Notes: generated by a model from the letters alone, not told the origin. DNA of 64,000 bases from an uncultured Erythrobacter sp. (GCA_947488085.1 CANKYI010000001.1:992001-1056000); one strand, 5' to 3'. Shown: positions 1 through 10,344, counted from the first letter of the stretch. Numbers and translations are program-made.

Positions 1-542
1 GCTCCGAGCAACAACACAATCGACGAATTGGTGAACACTTCATGCAGCATATCGCCCGTCGACTGGGTACCACCCGCGCTGCCCATGCCGCGAGCCAAGA
101 GTAGGCCGCTGAGGATCGCGGGAGCCTCCATTGCGGCCATAACCGCCACCATATAGCCGCCCGGTTCACGAGATTGTCCCGTCAGGATTTCGACTGCGGT
201 GACAAAAGTGACAACGCTGATCGAGCCATAATGCGCGGCGACAGCGCCGGAATTGATCCGGTCCAATTTGCCGAAGGTTTTCAACACTGCATAGGCGAAG
301 AATGGCAGGATGAAGCCCGCAGCGATGCCTGCTCCCAATGCCGAAATCACAGTTGCATCGATCCCCGATTTGGAAACCGCCACGCCGCCTTTGATCCCGA
401 TTGCCGCCATCAGATAGAGCGACATCGCCTTTGCGATGGGTTCCGGGATCGTGAGGTCGCTGCGCGCAAATGCTGCGGCGAGGCCCAGAACAAAGAACAG
501 CACAACAGGTGATGTGAAGGTTTGGATTGCGGTGTCGAACAT
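1..542 (-). CDS. SbtA-type sodium-dependent bicarbonate permease (partial)
   Basis: The reverse strand reads from ATG at 542 out of the left edge, giving the first 180 or so residues of a hydrophobic protein beginning MFDTAIQTFTSPVVLFFVLG. Several membrane helices can be seen, with the motifs PEPIAKAMSLYLM and GIKGG, and a stretch reading AAHYGSISVVTFVTA. These resemble the SbtA/DUF897 family, which in cyanobacteria imports bicarbonate with sodium at the inner membrane. In a heterotroph it may feed anaplerotic carboxylation; that role is inferred. The gene diverges from lipA across about 130 bases. The C-terminal half lies outside the window, so integrity cannot be judged. Confidence 0.75.
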   Translation of the reverse strand, partial: MFDTAIQTFTSPVVLFFVLGLAAAFARSDLTIPEPIAKAMSLYLMAAIGIKGGVAVSKSGIDATVISALGAGIAAGFILPFFAYAVLKTFGKLDRINSGAVAAHYGSISVVTFVTAVEILTGQSREPGGYMVAVMAAMEAPAILSGLLLARGMGSAGGTQSTGDMLHEVFTNSSIVLLLG

Positions 543-672
543 GCGGATCCGTTAATGAAGCATCAGTTGTAAACTACGCAACACCGCGCGGAACTATTCT
601 GTTCCCAACTTGCGTGTTTGGATAGTTTCGCGTGTCTTGCGATTGACGCTGCGGCAGCCTAAATGGACGGGC

Positions 673-1629
673 ATGAACGATCTCACCAACACGCCCAAAC
701 CTGCGTCTGACCCCGATCGCCCTCCGCGTCAGCGCAAGCCGGACTGGATCCGCGTCCGCGCACCGGTGAGCAAAGGGTATAATGAGACGCGCAAACTGAT
801 GCGCGACCTTAACCTGAATACCGTTTGCGAAGAGGCCGCGTGTCCCAATATCGGCGAATGCTGGGACAAGAAACACGCAACGGTCATGATCCTTGGTGAT
901 GTTTGCACGCGCGCCTGTGCGTTTTGCAATGTTAAGACGGGTATGCCGCGCGCCGTTGATCCGATGGAGCCGGAGAACACTGCGATTGCAGCGGCGCAAA
1001 TGGGCCTGAAGCACATTGTCATCACCAGTGTGGATCGCGATGATCTGCCTGATGGCGGCGCTTCGCAATTTGTAAAGGTGATCGAGGCTCTGCGCCGCAA
1101 TACGCCAGAGACAACGATTGAGATCCTGACCCCAGACTTCCGTAACAAAATGCGCCCTGCGGTGGAGGCAATTTGCGAGGCGGGGCCGGATGTTTACAAC
1201 CACAATCTGGAGACCGTGCCGCGGCTTTACCCGACGATCCGTCCCGGTGCGCGCTATTACGCATCGTTGCGGCTGCTTGAGGAGGTGAAGGCGCACAACC
1301 CGCTGATCTTCACCAAGTCTGGCATCATGCTGGGGCTGGGTGAGCAGCGGCTCGAAGTCCATCAGGTGATGGACGATATGCGTTCGGCCGAGGTCGATTT
1401 CATCACCATGGGCCAATATCTGCAACCCACGCCCAAACATGCCACAGTCGAAGAGTTTGTGACGCCAAAAGCGTTCGGCGCATACGGCTCTATCGCGCGC
1501 GCCAAGGGCTTCCTTCAAGTCGCCTCAAGCCCACTAACCCGGTCGAGCTATCATGCTGGCGATGACTTTGCGGTGATGAAGGCTGCGCGCGAGGATAAAT
1601 TGCGCAAAAGGGATCGTCTGAGCACCTGA
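673..1629 (+). CDS. lipA: Lipoyl synthase LipA
   Basis: A 318-residue radical SAM enzyme that inserts two sulfurs into protein-bound octanoyl groups to make the lipoyl cofactor of the 2-oxoacid dehydrogenases; pdhC and lpd lie further along this window. Cys52, Cys57 and Cys63 form the auxiliary-cluster motif, and Cys78, Cys82 and Cys85 (CTRACAFC) bind the radical SAM cluster. The C-terminal RSSYHA motif supplies the serine ligand of the auxiliary cluster. The ATG at 673 is preferred over an in-frame TTG at 610 because family similarity begins soon after it. The stop overlaps the next start by one base (TGATG), so the two genes are probably translated together. Confidence 0.97.
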   Translation: MNDLTNTPKPASDPDRPPRQRKPDWIRVRAPVSKGYNETRKLMRDLNLNTVCEEAACPNIGECWDKKHATVMILGDVCTRACAFCNVKTGMPRAVDPMEPENTAIAAAQMGLKHIVITSVDRDDLPDGGASQFVKVIEALRRNTPETTIEILTPDFRNKMRPAVEAICEAGPDVYNHNLETVPRLYPTIRPGARYYASLRLLEEVKAHNPLIFTKSGIMLGLGEQRLEVHQVMDDMRSAEVDFITMGQYLQPTPKHATVEEFVTPKAFGAYGSIARAKGFLQVASSPLTRSSYHAGDDFAVMKAAREDKLRKRDRLST

Positions 1630-2090
1630 TGGTCGGCATTCGCGAAACCCGATCGCTGCCGTATAGTGCGCAGCAGATGTTCGACCTTGTCGCAGATGTG
1701 CGGCGCTATGGCGAGTTTCTACCTTGGGTGATCGCGACCCGTGTCCGCTCGGATAACGAGACTGAAATGGTCGCGGATATGGTTGTGGGCTTTAAGAGCC
1801 TGCGGGAAAGTTTCACCTCACGCGTATCGAAAGATCGCCCGCGCGAAATCGCGGTTCACTATGTCGACGGACCGCTATCTGATCTCAGCAACGTTTGGAC
1901 ATTTCACGAACTAGATGATCGCAATTGCGAGATCCATTTCGCTGTCGACTTTCAGTTCAAAAATCGCGTGTTTCAAGCAATGGCCGGGCAATATTTCGAC
2001 CGCGCATTTCGCAAGATGGTCGCCGCTTTTGAGCAACGCGCCTTTGAGCTTTACGGCAACAGCAACTCAAGCGCACAAATTGTCGCCTGA
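1629..2090 (+). CDS. Coq10/RatA-like polyketide cyclase-fold (START) protein
   Basis: A 153-residue SRPBCC-fold protein containing the family's typical opening ([24 protein letters not shown]) and a long C-terminal helix with [16 protein letters not shown]. Relatives are mitochondrial Coq10, a ubiquinone-binding lipid chaperone needed for respiration, and E. coli RatA, named as a ribosome anti-association toxin. In alphaproteobacteria the Coq10-like role is more likely. It is translationally coupled to lipA. The last 40 bases overlap the 3' end of the convergent pncC gene, so both proteins' C-termini are encoded by the same DNA. Confidence 0.85.
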   Translation: MVGIRETRSLPYSAQQMFDLVADVRRYGEFLPWVIATRVRSDNETEMVADMVVGFKSLRESFTSRVSKDRPREIAVHYVDGPLSDLSNVWTFHELDDRNCEIHFAVDFQFKNRVFQAMAGQYFDRAFRKMVAAFEQRAFELYGNSNSSAQIVA

Positions 2091-2563
2091 CGCCGGATTG
2101 CGGCACGCCCATCCGGGCCATCGCCGCCTTCGAAGTGTTTGAGTTCACCTTCGGGTTCACCGTCCGCGTTGCGCGTCGCACGAGCAAAGACAACGGTGCC
2201 AACCGGTTTTAGCTGCGTCCCGCCACCTGGTCCTGCAACCCCACTGACTGCAACCGCAACATCAGCGTTTGACCGCTCAAGCGCTCCCTGCGCCATGGCC
2301 CACACACAGGCAATGCTAACCGCGCCGAACGTCTCGATAATGTCTTGGGAGACGCCGAGCATCTCCATCTTGGCTTCGTTCGAATACGTCACAAAGCCAC
2401 GATCAAGCACAGATGATGATCCGGCGATCTCGGTCAAAGCACCTGCCACCAAGCCTCCAGTGCAACTCTCTGCGGTGGCTACCATGCGGCCGGCCTCGCG
2501 GTTTTCGGCGATCACCTTCGAGGCAAGACCCGCAATATCGTCAGAGAGCAAAGAGACAGTCAC
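2051..2563 (-). CDS. pncC: CinA C-terminal domain protein, nicotinamide-nucleotide amidase PncC
   Basis: A 170-residue stand-alone CinA C-terminal domain. It carries [11 protein letters not shown] near residues 30-40, where Ser33 is the family nucleophile, a [12 protein letters not shown] segment, and GVAGPGGGT before the conserved KPVGTVVFA strand. The family deamidates nicotinamide mononucleotide to nicotinate mononucleotide, recycling the NMN left by NAD-dependent DNA ligase. The start overlaps the stop of the secreted unknown protein upstream by four bases (2560-2563), so the two are probably cotranslated. The stop lies 40 bases inside the converging Coq10-like gene. Confidence 0.9.
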   Translation of the reverse strand: MTVSLLSDDIAGLASKVIAENREAGRMVATAESCTGGLVAGALTEIAGSSSVLDRGFVTYSNEAKMEMLGVSQDIIETFGAVSIACVWAMAQGALERSNADVAVAVSGVAGPGGGTQLKPVGTVVFARATRNADGEPEGELKHFEGGDGPDGRAAIRRQATICALELLLP

Positions 2564-3105
2564 TGCGCGGCATCTCCAACCGGAGATGTTGATTGGTCGG
2601 AGCTGGCCAAGCCGAATTCAGCGAGAAAGCCGAACAATGCCGCGACATTATCGGCGGGCAAGGGGTCAATAATCTCCAACGCACGTTCAATGGTGGAGCA
2701 GCTTTCGACCTTTAATTCCTCGGCCGTCATCGCCGTGACAACGCCGTTCACAAACGGTTTCAGCTCATCATCGCCCAGCATCCCAAGCACACTGCCCATT
2801 CCGTCTGCTTCGCTGCTCGCCATCTCAAGCAAGAACGCTTTGGCATCAGGCCAATATGCATCCGACCCATCGGAAAACTTCGCTCGCAGCTGGTCCGCAT
2901 TCGAAAAGGAATAGCCACCGGCGTCCAATCCCGCAGCGCATTTCGTAAGATACCCCTCGAATGCATAAGGCAGCGCATAACGAACAGCGGCCTCTACCTC
3001 TTCGGGGTTCACATCGTCGGTTTGCGCCGAGGCGGGGGCCGCGATGATCGTAAATGCGACGCTCGCGGCGATGCCAATCTTGGCAGCGAATGAAGTGCGT
3101 TTCAT
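2560..3105 (-). CDS. Secreted protein of unknown function
   Basis: A 181-residue protein with a classical signal peptide ([28 protein letters not shown]) and a likely cleavage after ASAQ. The mature part is acidic and probably helical, with two cysteines (near KCAAGLD and ESCSTIE) that could form a disulfide. No family is recognised. The ATG at 3105 is chosen over one at 3141 because it has AAGGA about eight bases upstream and gives a clean signal peptide. The gene sits between ispDF and pncC on the same strand and overlaps pncC by four bases; a functional link to either neighbour is not apparent. Confidence 0.75.
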   Translation of the reverse strand: MKRTSFAAKIGIAASVAFTIIAAPASAQTDDVNPEEVEAAVRYALPYAFEGYLTKCAAGLDAGGYSFSNADQLRAKFSDGSDAYWPDAKAFLLEMASSEADGMGSVLGMLGDDELKPFVNGVVTAMTAEELKVESCSTIERALEIIDPLPADNVAALFGFLAEFGLASSDQSTSPVGDAAQ

Positions 3106-3137
3106 GGTTGGTTCCTTTGCAGAAAAAGGTGCGCGGA

Positions 3138-4298
3138 TCATGCCGCGCCTTGTAGTCCGACAATCGCTTGCGCCGCGACACCTTCGCCGCGCCCGGTAAA
3201 GCCGAGTCTTTCGGTAGTGGTAGCCTTTATACTAACCGCGCTCTCATCCAGCGCGGTTAGTCGAGCAACTTCGGCGCGCATGGCAGGGCGGTGCGGGCCA
3301 ATCTTTGGGGCCTCACAGATGATCGTGAGATCGATATTACCAAGGGAATAGCCAGCTTCGCTCGCCAACTTGACGGCATGCTCCAAAAACTGCCCGGAAC
3401 GCGCGCCAGACCATTGCGGATCGCTGGGTGGGAAATGTGTGCCGATATCGCCATCACCAATCGCGCCCAGCACCGCATCAGTGATCGCATGCAGTGCGAC
3501 ATCTGCATCAGAATGCCCGGCAAGCCCATGCGTATGGTCCAACTTGATACCGCACAACCAAAGCTCTTCGCCTTCCACAAGCCGGTGCACGTCAAAGCCT
3601 TGGCCGATGCGGAATGCGGGCGTTTTTGTCTGATCCATCAAATCTTCCGCAAAGGTCACTTTCTTCAATCGTTCGTCACCTTGAACCAGAGCAACTGAAC
3701 CGCCGCTTGCTGAAAGCACCTGTGCATCGTCGCCAGCATCAGGTGTGCCGGGCCAATTGCGATGCGCGGCTAAAATGTCTGCGTAGCGGAACGCCTGCGG
3801 TGTCTGGACCCGGCGAAGGCTCTCGCGATCCGCCTTGCCGGCCATAGTACCCGCGTCGCTTGCGAGAGCGAGGCTGTCGACCACGGGCAGAGTGGGGATT
3901 GCACCCGGATGGGTTTCCAACGCCATCAACAACCTTTCGATAACCGCATTTGGCAATTCGGGTCGTGCCGCATCGTGGATGAAGACATTGGTTGGCGAGG
4001 ATGGTGTGAGCGCCTCAAGACCAGCGTGCACCGACTGCTGTCGCGTCGCGCCGCCTGTAACCAGTGCGAAACCGTCGATCCCGTCAAGCGCTTCGCGCGC
4101 ATCGGCCTCTGCACCCGTCGCGATTACCACAAGCAGCGGCTCTGCCCCCGCCTCCCGAAGTGTCTCCACCGAATGCGCCAAGAGCGATCGTCCACGCCAT
4201 TTGCGAAACTGTTTTGGAGTATCGCCCCCGACACGGAGCCCCTTGCCAGCAGCCACAACAATCGCAGCAAATGGGGGAAGGGGGGCAGGGCTATTCAT
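3138..4298 (-). CDS. ispDF: Bifunctional IspD/IspF enzyme of the MEP isoprenoid pathway
   Basis: A 386-residue fusion. Residues 10-225 are IspD (MEP cytidylyltransferase): the nucleotide-binding VVAAGKG at 14-20, the IHDAARP strand near 107-112, and RVQTPQAF near 163-170. Residues 229-386 are IspF (2-C-methyl-D-erythritol 2,4-cyclodiphosphate synthase): zinc ligands Asp236 and His238 in FDVH and a third histidine at 270, plus GHSDAD at 261-266. The two enzymes act at non-consecutive steps, and the fusion is common in alphaproteobacteria. The next gene downstream starts only a few dozen bases after the stop. It supplies precursors for carotenoids, ubiquinone and undecaprenyl phosphate. Confidence 0.97.
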   Translation of the reverse strand: MNSPAPLPPFAAIVVAAGKGLRVGGDTPKQFRKWRGRSLLAHSVETLREAGAEPLLVVIATGAEADAREALDGIDGFALVTGGATRQQSVHAGLEALTPSSPTNVFIHDAARPELPNAVIERLLMALETHPGAIPTLPVVDSLALASDAGTMAGKADRESLRRVQTPQAFRYADILAAHRNWPGTPDAGDDAQVLSASGGSVALVQGDERLKKVTFAEDLMDQTKTPAFRIGQGFDVHRLVEGEELWLCGIKLDHTHGLAGHSDADVALHAITDAVLGAIGDGDIGTHFPPSDPQWSGARSGQFLEHAVKLASEAGYSLGNIDLTIICEAPKIGPHRPAMRAEVARLTALDESAVSIKATTTERLGFTGRGEGVAAQAIVGLQGAA

Positions 4299-4328
4299 GG
4301 GTGAGAGCGCTTAGGGTCTGGACGGATT

Positions 4329-4358
4329 TTGCGCAATCCACTATGCGCTGCCCATTAT
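4329..4358 (+). promoter_or_regulatory. Candidate promoter of the dusB-ntrBC operon
   Basis: TTGCGC at 4329-4334 and CATTAT at 4353-4358 are separated by 18 bases, a reasonable housekeeping sigma-factor promoter. Transcription would start near 4365, leaving a leader of about 15 bases before the dusB ATG at 4380, which has no clear Shine-Dalgarno sequence. This was read by eye only, and other placements are possible in this ispDF-dusB divergent gap. Confidence 0.3.
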
Positions 4359-4379
4359 TTAGGCATTTTCCCTCAGACA

Positions 4380-5417
4380 ATGACAAACATTCCCTCTCCT
4401 CCGGCTTTGAAGCCCATCCAAATTGGTCCAGTGACCATCAATGAGCCTGTGCTGCTCGCGCCCATGACGGGCGTGACCGATATGCCGTTTCGCACTTTGG
4501 TACGCCGCTATGGCTCCGGGCTCAACGTAACTGAAATGATCGCAAGCGAAGCGGCAATCCGCGAGACGCGCCAATCTCTTCAGAAAACGGCTTGGGATGC
4601 CAGCGAAGAGCCCGTTTCCATGCAACTTGTTGGATGTGACCCTGCTTCCATGGGAGAGGCGGCTAAGCTGCAAGAAGGCAATGGTGCGGCGATAATAGAC
4701 ATCAATTTCGGCTGCCCAGTGCGCAAAGTCGTCGGTCAGTTTGCAGGCTCCGCTTTGATGCGTGAAGTGCCACTTGCGACCAAGTTGATGGAAGAGACGG
4801 TCAAGGCGGTTGATGTGCCGGTGACGGTAAAGATGCGCATGGGATGGGATCACCAAAGCCTCAATGCTCCTGAAATGGCGCGTATTGCCGAGGATCTCGG
4901 CGTCAAAATGATCACGGTGCACGGGCGCACACGCAATCAGATGTATAAGGGCAGCGCCGACTGGTCGTTTGTCCGCAAGGTGAAGGATGCGGTGTCCATC
5001 CCAGTTATCGTCAATGGCGATATTTGTACGATCGAAGACGCTGCGACCGCGCTTGAACAATCGGGCGCCGATGGTCTGATGATCGGGCGAGGTGCCTATG
5101 GAAAACCTTGGCTGCTGGGTCAGGTGATGCATTGGTGGCGCACTGGTGAAACCATCGCCACGCCCAGCTTTGACGAACAATATGCCGTGCTCACTGAGCA
5201 TTATGACCGTATGCTCGACCATTATGGCCGCGACGTAGGAACAAAGATCGCACGCAAACATCTGGGTTGGTACACAAAGGGGATGCATGGGTCGGCGGAG
5301 TTCAGAAACAAAGCCAATATGATCGATAATCCGGATGAAGTGCTTGAGGCGATAGAGCGTTTCTACGAGCCATTCCTCAACCGCACAGCATCCAGCCAAA
5401 CGGCCAAAGCGGCCTGA
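4380..5417 (+). CDS. dusB: tRNA-dihydrouridine synthase DusB (NifR3 family)
   Basis: A 345-residue FMN-dependent TIM-barrel enzyme that reduces uridine to dihydrouridine in the tRNA D-loop. Visible motifs are [14 protein letters not shown] near the N-terminus, the catalytic cysteine in [30 protein letters not shown], and the phosphate-binding [16 protein letters not shown]. The start at 4380 (MTNIPSP) is chosen because family similarity begins soon after it; an upstream TTG gives an unconserved extension. It is the first gene of the classic alphaproteobacterial nifR3-ntrB-ntrC operon, two bases before ntrB. Why tRNA modification is tied to nitrogen control is still unclear. Confidence 0.95.
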   Translation: MTNIPSPPALKPIQIGPVTINEPVLLAPMTGVTDMPFRTLVRRYGSGLNVTEMIASEAAIRETRQSLQKTAWDASEEPVSMQLVGCDPASMGEAAKLQEGNGAAIIDINFGCPVRKVVGQFAGSALMREVPLATKLMEETVKAVDVPVTVKMRMGWDHQSLNAPEMARIAEDLGVKMITVHGRTRNQMYKGSADWSFVRKVKDAVSIPVIVNGDICTIEDAATALEQSGADGLMIGRGAYGKPWLLGQVMHWWRTGETIATPSFDEQYAVLTEHYDRMLDHYGRDVGTKIARKHLGWYTKGMHGSAEFRNKANMIDNPDEVLEAIERFYEPFLNRTASSQTAKAA

Positions 5418-5419
5418 TC

Positions 5420-6529
5420 ATGACTGCGACACGCGTGAGTAGCGGCTCAAACATCTCCGATTTTGACCCCTCACGCCCCGATGCTCAGGCGCAGATCGCT
5501 GGTCTATTATTTGCCCTCATCCTGATCGATCAAAACGGGCTTATCGCAGAGGCGAACCATGCCGCGGAAAACCTATTGGGTTGCAGTGCGAAGCGTCTGA
5601 TTAGCAAGCCATTACTCGAGATAATCGGCCCTGTAGACCCTCGGGTAGAAGCGCGCCTCTCCGATTGCGAGGCCGCCTTGGTCGCGCGAGATGTTGGCAT
5701 TCACGCTGCAGCAAGCGAAACCCGCGTCAACCTGACCGTATCGCCTTTGGGTGGTTTTCCCGGGTGGCGCGTCGTTACGCTGTCACAAATCGGGCACGAT
5801 GAATCGGGCAATGAGGAAGAATTGGCGTCTTCACTAGGAGCTCCGTCGATACTCGCGCACGAGATTAAAAATCCGCTCGCCGCAATTCGCGGGGCAGGAC
5901 AATTGGCAGCACGCAAGCTTCCGCTGAAGGATAAGAAACTCGCTCGCATGATCACTGATGAGGTTGATCGCATTGCGCGGTTGATCGATCGGATGCAGCA
6001 GTTGGGCTCGCGCAGCACTGAGATTGCAGCTCCTTGCAATCCGCATGAAGCCATACGCTCTGCCGTCGCGACTGTCCGCGCAGCAGGCACTACCGGTGTC
6101 ACCATTATCGAGGAGTTCGACCCGTCATTGCCTCCTGTCCTCGCCAATCGCGATGCTTTGGAGCAGGTGCTAATCAATCTCGTCTCGAACGCTCGCGATG
6201 CCGCAAGTGCGGGCGCTAGGGGGGAGATCACCGTGCAAACGCGGTTTGTTAGCGGCCTCGCATTCAGTGCGATCCGGTTCGGCCGCGCAGTGCGACTGCC
6301 GATTGAGATCACAGTTACCGATAACGGGCCCGGTATTGACCCGGCCTTGCGTGACCGAGTGTTTGAACCCTTCGTTTCGTCAAAGAAATCGGGGCAGGGT
6401 TTGGGCCTTGCTCTGGTTCGCAAACTGGTGCGCGATATGAACGGTTCAATCAGCCACGAACGCGATACGCGAGCTGGCCTCACCCATTTCCGATTGCATT
6501 TGCCGATGGCAAAACCGGGCCAGGAATAG
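5420..6529 (+). CDS. ntrB: Nitrogen regulation sensor histidine kinase NtrB
   Basis: A 369-residue soluble kinase without membrane segments. A PAS-like domain covers about residues 25-125. The H-box LAHEIKNPLAAIRG has the phosphoacceptor at His147. The ATP-binding part shows LINLVSNARDA, DNGPGID and GQGLGLALVRKL. In the Ntr system, PII controls whether NtrB phosphorylates or dephosphorylates NtrC in response to the glutamine/2-oxoglutarate balance. It lies between dusB and ntrC in one operon, with gaps of 2 and 13 bases. Confidence 0.95.
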   Translation: MTATRVSSGSNISDFDPSRPDAQAQIAGLLFALILIDQNGLIAEANHAAENLLGCSAKRLISKPLLEIIGPVDPRVEARLSDCEAALVARDVGIHAAASETRVNLTVSPLGGFPGWRVVTLSQIGHDESGNEEELASSLGAPSILAHEIKNPLAAIRGAGQLAARKLPLKDKKLARMITDEVDRIARLIDRMQQLGSRSTEIAAPCNPHEAIRSAVATVRAAGTTGVTIIEEFDPSLPPVLANRDALEQVLINLVSNARDAASAGARGEITVQTRFVSGLAFSAIRFGRAVRLPIEITVTDNGPGIDPALRDRVFEPFVSSKKSGQGLGLALVRKLVRDMNGSISHERDTRAGLTHFRLHLPMAKPGQE

Positions 6530-6542
6530 GGACGCTTTAGCC

Positions 6543-7967
6543 ATGTCAGGCACACTTTTGTTGGTCGAGGACGACAGCGCCATTGCCACTGTCATAACTG
6601 CCGCTTTGGAAGATGAAGGGTTTGAGATTGCCCATTGCTCATCGATCCGCGAACGCGATGAGAAAATGGATGCCCGCACGTTCGATGTAATGGTCACCGA
6701 CGTCATGCTGGAAGATGGCGATGGCCTCGCGAGCCTCAAAGCCGTGCGTGAAAGCGCGCCCACGATGCCAGTGATCGTCTTATCGGCGCAAAACACACTC
6801 GATACAGCTGTGCGCGCCAGCGACAGCGACGCGTTTGAGTACTTTCCCAAGCCGTTCGATTTGGATGAGCTGGTGCGGGCCGTGTGTCAGGCGGCGGGCA
6901 ATCGATCAGAGACTCCCGAACTCACTCCATCCAGCGATGGTGATGGCATGCCCATGGTCGGACGCAGTCCGGCAATGCAGGGCGTGTACCGGATGATCAC
7001 GCGGGTTTTGCGCAACGATTTGACTGTGTTGGTCACCGGAGAAAGCGGCACAGGCAAAGAGTTGGTCGCAGAAGCTATCCATCAATTGGGCAGCCGCCGC
7101 ACTGGGCCATTCGTGGCCGTAAACACCGCGGCGATCCCTCATGATCTGGTCGAAAGCGAGTTGTTTGGCCACGAGAAAGGCGCATTCACTGGGGCAGTCG
7201 CGCAAGCGATAGGCAAGTTTGAACAGGCCAATGGCGGCACACTGTTTCTCGATGAAATTGGAGACATGCCTGCCGAGGCTCAAACGCGGCTCCTGCGCGC
7301 CTTGCAATCAGGCAGCATTCGGCGGGTCGGTGGTCGGCAGGAAATCGCTGTGGACGTGCGCATTATCGCGGCGACCAATCGCGACCTTGCCCCCATGATA
7401 GAGGCCGGCGCGTTTCGTGAGGATCTGTTCTACCGGCTCAATGTCGTACCGATCGAATTACCGCCCTTGCGCGAGCGCCGCGAAGATATTGAGGTGCTAT
7501 CACAGCATTTCTTGGCCCAAGCAGCGGAAGACGGTTTGCCTCGCCGGATTTTGAAAGCGGAGGCAGTCCAGGCGCTTGAAGCACGCAATTGGCGCGGCAA
7601 TGTGCGTGAGCTGCGCAATGTCATATATCGCCTTGCATTGATGTCACGAGAGGACGCGATTGATGCGTCCAGCCTCACCGATATTCTGGGTGAAGAGCCG
7701 AGCTTTGCGACTGATGCGGACGAGGACGGCAAAGGCGGGATCGGTGCAGCTCTCGATGTCTGGCTAATGCGCGAAGAACCCGCCTCCGGCACAGTCTATG
7801 CAAGCGCACTTGCTGCGTTTGAAAAGCCACTTATCGAGCACGCTTTGGGTCAAACAAACGGAAACCAGCTGCGTGCCGCGAAACTACTCGGCATCAACCG
7901 CAACACGTTGCGCAAACGCATTACCGAGCTCAGAATTGAGCCTGATCGCTTCGCTAGACCGGTCTGA
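6543..7967 (+). CDS. ntrC: Nitrogen regulation response regulator NtrC
   Basis: A 474-residue sigma-54 activator. The receiver domain has Asp10-Asp11 and the phosphoacceptor Asp53 ([11 protein letters not shown]). The AAA+ domain has Walker A GESGTGKE at 166-173, an intact GAFTGA sigma-54 contact loop at 213-218, and Walker B in [10 protein letters not shown]. The C-terminus holds a Fis-type helix-turn-helix ([22 protein letters not shown]). It should activate nitrogen-assimilation genes such as glnA and amtB from sigma-54 promoters under nitrogen limitation. The intact GAFTGA contrasts with NtrX encoded about 2.4 kb downstream. Confidence 0.96.
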   Translation: MSGTLLLVEDDSAIATVITAALEDEGFEIAHCSSIRERDEKMDARTFDVMVTDVMLEDGDGLASLKAVRESAPTMPVIVLSAQNTLDTAVRASDSDAFEYFPKPFDLDELVRAVCQAAGNRSETPELTPSSDGDGMPMVGRSPAMQGVYRMITRVLRNDLTVLVTGESGTGKELVAEAIHQLGSRRTGPFVAVNTAAIPHDLVESELFGHEKGAFTGAVAQAIGKFEQANGGTLFLDEIGDMPAEAQTRLLRALQSGSIRRVGGRQEIAVDVRIIAATNRDLAPMIEAGAFREDLFYRLNVVPIELPPLRERREDIEVLSQHFLAQAAEDGLPRRILKAEAVQALEARNWRGNVRELRNVIYRLALMSREDAIDASSLTDILGEEPSFATDADEDGKGGIGAALDVWLMREEPASGTVYASALAAFEKPLIEHALGQTNGNQLRAAKLLGINRNTLRKRITELRIEPDRFARPV

Positions 7968-8037
7968 CGCAGGGTTGCGGCTAAAATATCACTTTTCCCT
8001 TGCAACAATGCCACACTAGCGTTGTAAGTCGGCAACG

Positions 8038-10344
8038 ATGGATGTGTCTCCTACAAGCACGGTCGATAGGACGTCAGCTGAGCAAGCGGCAGACCTTGCG
8101 CATGTCGAAAACGCATCAAACGATCGCAGCCTTCCGCGTCAATCGCCGCGCTGGTGGCGCCAGTTTATTGTCGCCTCTCGCCGAGCCAACATCTTTGGCT
8201 GGATAGAATTTCTTGCAGTGATTGCACTGCTGGCGGCATTCGTCGCCAATTACATGACCTATTCCGAAGCTCCGGATACCGGAGAAGTTCTGCCCACATT
8301 GCAGGCATCACTGTTACTGGTCGCAGTGCTTGTTCCGGCCATGGCGATCCTCGTGCTCATCGGTAGACGCATGGCGTTGCGCAGAGCAGCTGGCAGCACA
8401 GCACGGCTTCATGTTCGCCTCGTATTCTTCTTCTCCATGGTTGCAGCAATCCCGACTTTGCTTGTCGCAGGCTTTGCGGCGTTCTTGTTCCAGACGGGCG
8501 TCGATTTCTGGTTCTCGGACGAGTCTCGCGGACTGATGGAGAACGCCAACGAACTGGCGCAAAGTTATTACGATGCAAACCAGAGGCAGGTCGAACAGGA
8601 AACGATCACCATGGCGAGCGATATGCGCGTCATATTGGAGCGTGTTCCAATCGCTGATCCCGACTTCGCCGATTTCTATGCGGTGCAGGCGCAGGGGCGG
8701 CAGATTTCTGAAAGCGCCATTTTGCAGCGCCTCGATGATGGTACTTTGCGCACAGCGGCAATTCTGAACATCCTTGAAGATAATCGTCTTTTGGAATTCA
8801 GCATGTCGGCCTTGCCCCGTCTCGATGATGGTCTGTTTGTGGTGGTCGAGGGGAGCTCTCAGCGGATCGCAGCACTCGCGCCGATTGACCGAGAAGCAGG
8901 TGTCTATCTCTACAATGCGCGCACCACCGAAGAATCGATGTTCGACCAGTGGGAAAGCGCACAGGCAATCTCGACCGCCTATGAAACGCTAACGAGGGAA
9001 GCACGTAGTCTACAATTGCGGTTTAACATCGCGCTAGTTGCGATGAGCCTACTACTTGTCGGCATCGCAGTTTGGTTCGCGCTAAGATTTGCGGATCGGC
9101 AGGTCGAACCGCTTACCGACCTGGTTGGGGCCGCGCGCAAAGTGGGGCAGGGCAACTTTGCCTTGCGTGTTGAAGGCCGGACTGGAGCCGATGAGATTGG
9201 ACTGCTCAACCGCGCATTTAATCGCATGACCGCCCAGTTGGAAAAGCAAACCGATGCACTGGTGAGCGCCAACCGTCAGATCGATGATCGCCGCGCTTTC
9301 ATGGAGGCGGTGCTGGAGTCGGTGACCGCCGGAGTTATCTCCGTCGATCAGGAAAGCCGCGTGCTGTTGATGAACAGCTCTGCGCAGACCTTGCTGGGCG
9401 GTGAGGAAGCACTAACCGGACAATCACTCGACACGCTATCGCCCGAAATCTGCAAGATGCTGAGCGAGGGTACTGAGCGCGCAATTGTCACCCATGCTAC
9501 AGGCGGAGAGTTGCTCACACTGGCAGTAAAAGTCGCGCCGGGCAGCAGCGGGCACGTGATCACATTTGAAGACATCACCCGCCAATTGATCGATCAAAGG
9601 CAAGCCGCATGGTCCGACGTCGCCCGCAGGATTGCGCATGAGATCAAAAACCCTCTCACGCCTATCCAGCTTGCGACTGAGCGGCTTAAGCGGCGTTACC
9701 GCAAACAGGTGGAAGACAAGGACGGCGAACTCTTTGACGAACTGACCAGCACAATCGTCCGCCAAGTTGGTGACTTGCGCAAAATGGTCGATGAATTCTC
9801 ATCCTTTGCACGTCTGCCCAAACCGGTGTTCCGCAGCGAAGATGCTCTCGACCTGGTTCGTCAGGCGGTGTTCTTGCAAGAAGTCGCGCATCCTGGGATC
9901 GCGTTTGGTGTGTCCACCGATGGCCTGACCGAGCGCCATATCCAATGCGACCGACACCAGATGGGGCAGGCCATGACCAATGTCCTCAAGAATGCCGTCG
10001 AGGCCGTTGAAGCACAGGCCGCAGAAATGGACGGAGACTACGCAGGCAGGATCGGCGTCACGATGGTGGATCACGGCGAACGGATCGCGATCATCGTTGA
10101 GGATAACGGCATTGGCCTACCTGCCGACCGTGACCGCATTGTCGAGCCCTATGTCACCACTCGTGAGAAAGGCACCGGCCTCGGCCTCGCCATCGTCAAC
10201 AAGATCGTTGATGAGCATGGTGGCGATATGAGTTTTTCCAGCGTTCAACCCGACGTCAAGAGCGATGTCGAACCCACGGGAACGCGCGTAACCCTGCGTT
10301 TTGCCCGTGCACCGCAATCAACCGAAGGTGAGGGCACATTGTGA
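8038..10344 (+). CDS. ntrY: Membrane sensor histidine kinase NtrY
   Basis: A 768-residue kinase. The N-terminal third carries membrane helices (around residues 58-75, 87-105 and 125-150), then an extracytoplasmic sensing region, a further helix near 325-350, a HAMP domain (RQVEPLTDLVGAARKVGQGN), and a PAS domain. The H-box AHEIKNPLTPIQLATERLKRRY has His534. The C-terminal ATPase shows DNGIGLP and KGTGLGLAIV. NtrYX has been linked to nitrogen metabolism, redox sensing and cell-envelope control in alphaproteobacteria; which applies here is not shown. It follows ntrC by 70 bases and leads into ntrX. A shortish PAS and long periplasmic loop fit family norms. Confidence 0.94.
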   Translation: MDVSPTSTVDRTSAEQAADLAHVENASNDRSLPRQSPRWWRQFIVASRRANIFGWIEFLAVIALLAAFVANYMTYSEAPDTGEVLPTLQASLLLVAVLVPAMAILVLIGRRMALRRAAGSTARLHVRLVFFFSMVAAIPTLLVAGFAAFLFQTGVDFWFSDESRGLMENANELAQSYYDANQRQVEQETITMASDMRVILERVPIADPDFADFYAVQAQGRQISESAILQRLDDGTLRTAAILNILEDNRLLEFSMSALPRLDDGLFVVVEGSSQRIAALAPIDREAGVYLYNARTTEESMFDQWESAQAISTAYETLTREARSLQLRFNIALVAMSLLLVGIAVWFALRFADRQVEPLTDLVGAARKVGQGNFALRVEGRTGADEIGLLNRAFNRMTAQLEKQTDALVSANRQIDDRRAFMEAVLESVTAGVISVDQESRVLLMNSSAQTLLGGEEALTGQSLDTLSPEICKMLSEGTERAIVTHATGGELLTLAVKVAPGSSGHVITFEDITRQLIDQRQAAWSDVARRIAHEIKNPLTPIQLATERLKRRYRKQVEDKDGELFDELTSTIVRQVGDLRKMVDEFSSFARLPKPVFRSEDALDLVRQAVFLQEVAHPGIAFGVSTDGLTERHIQCDRHQMGQAMTNVLKNAVEAVEAQAAEMDGDYAGRIGVTMVDHGERIAIIVEDNGIGLPADRDRIVEPYVTTREKGTGLGLAIVNKIVDEHGGDMSFSSVQPDVKSDVEPTGTRVTLRFARAPQSTEGEGTL

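Noticed and set aside
574..1518. A 314-codon frame opposite lipA
   Set aside because: It mirrors the intact radical SAM gene, has no recognisable motif and would overlap it almost fully.
1629..2090. RatA toxin of a toxin-antitoxin pair
   Set aside because: No RatB-like partner is found beside it and it is coupled to lipA; the Coq10-like role fits better.
4359..5399. A 346-codon frame opposite dusB
   Set aside because: It lies wholly within dusB, which has intact FMN and tRNA-binding motifs; His- and Cys-rich shadow composition.
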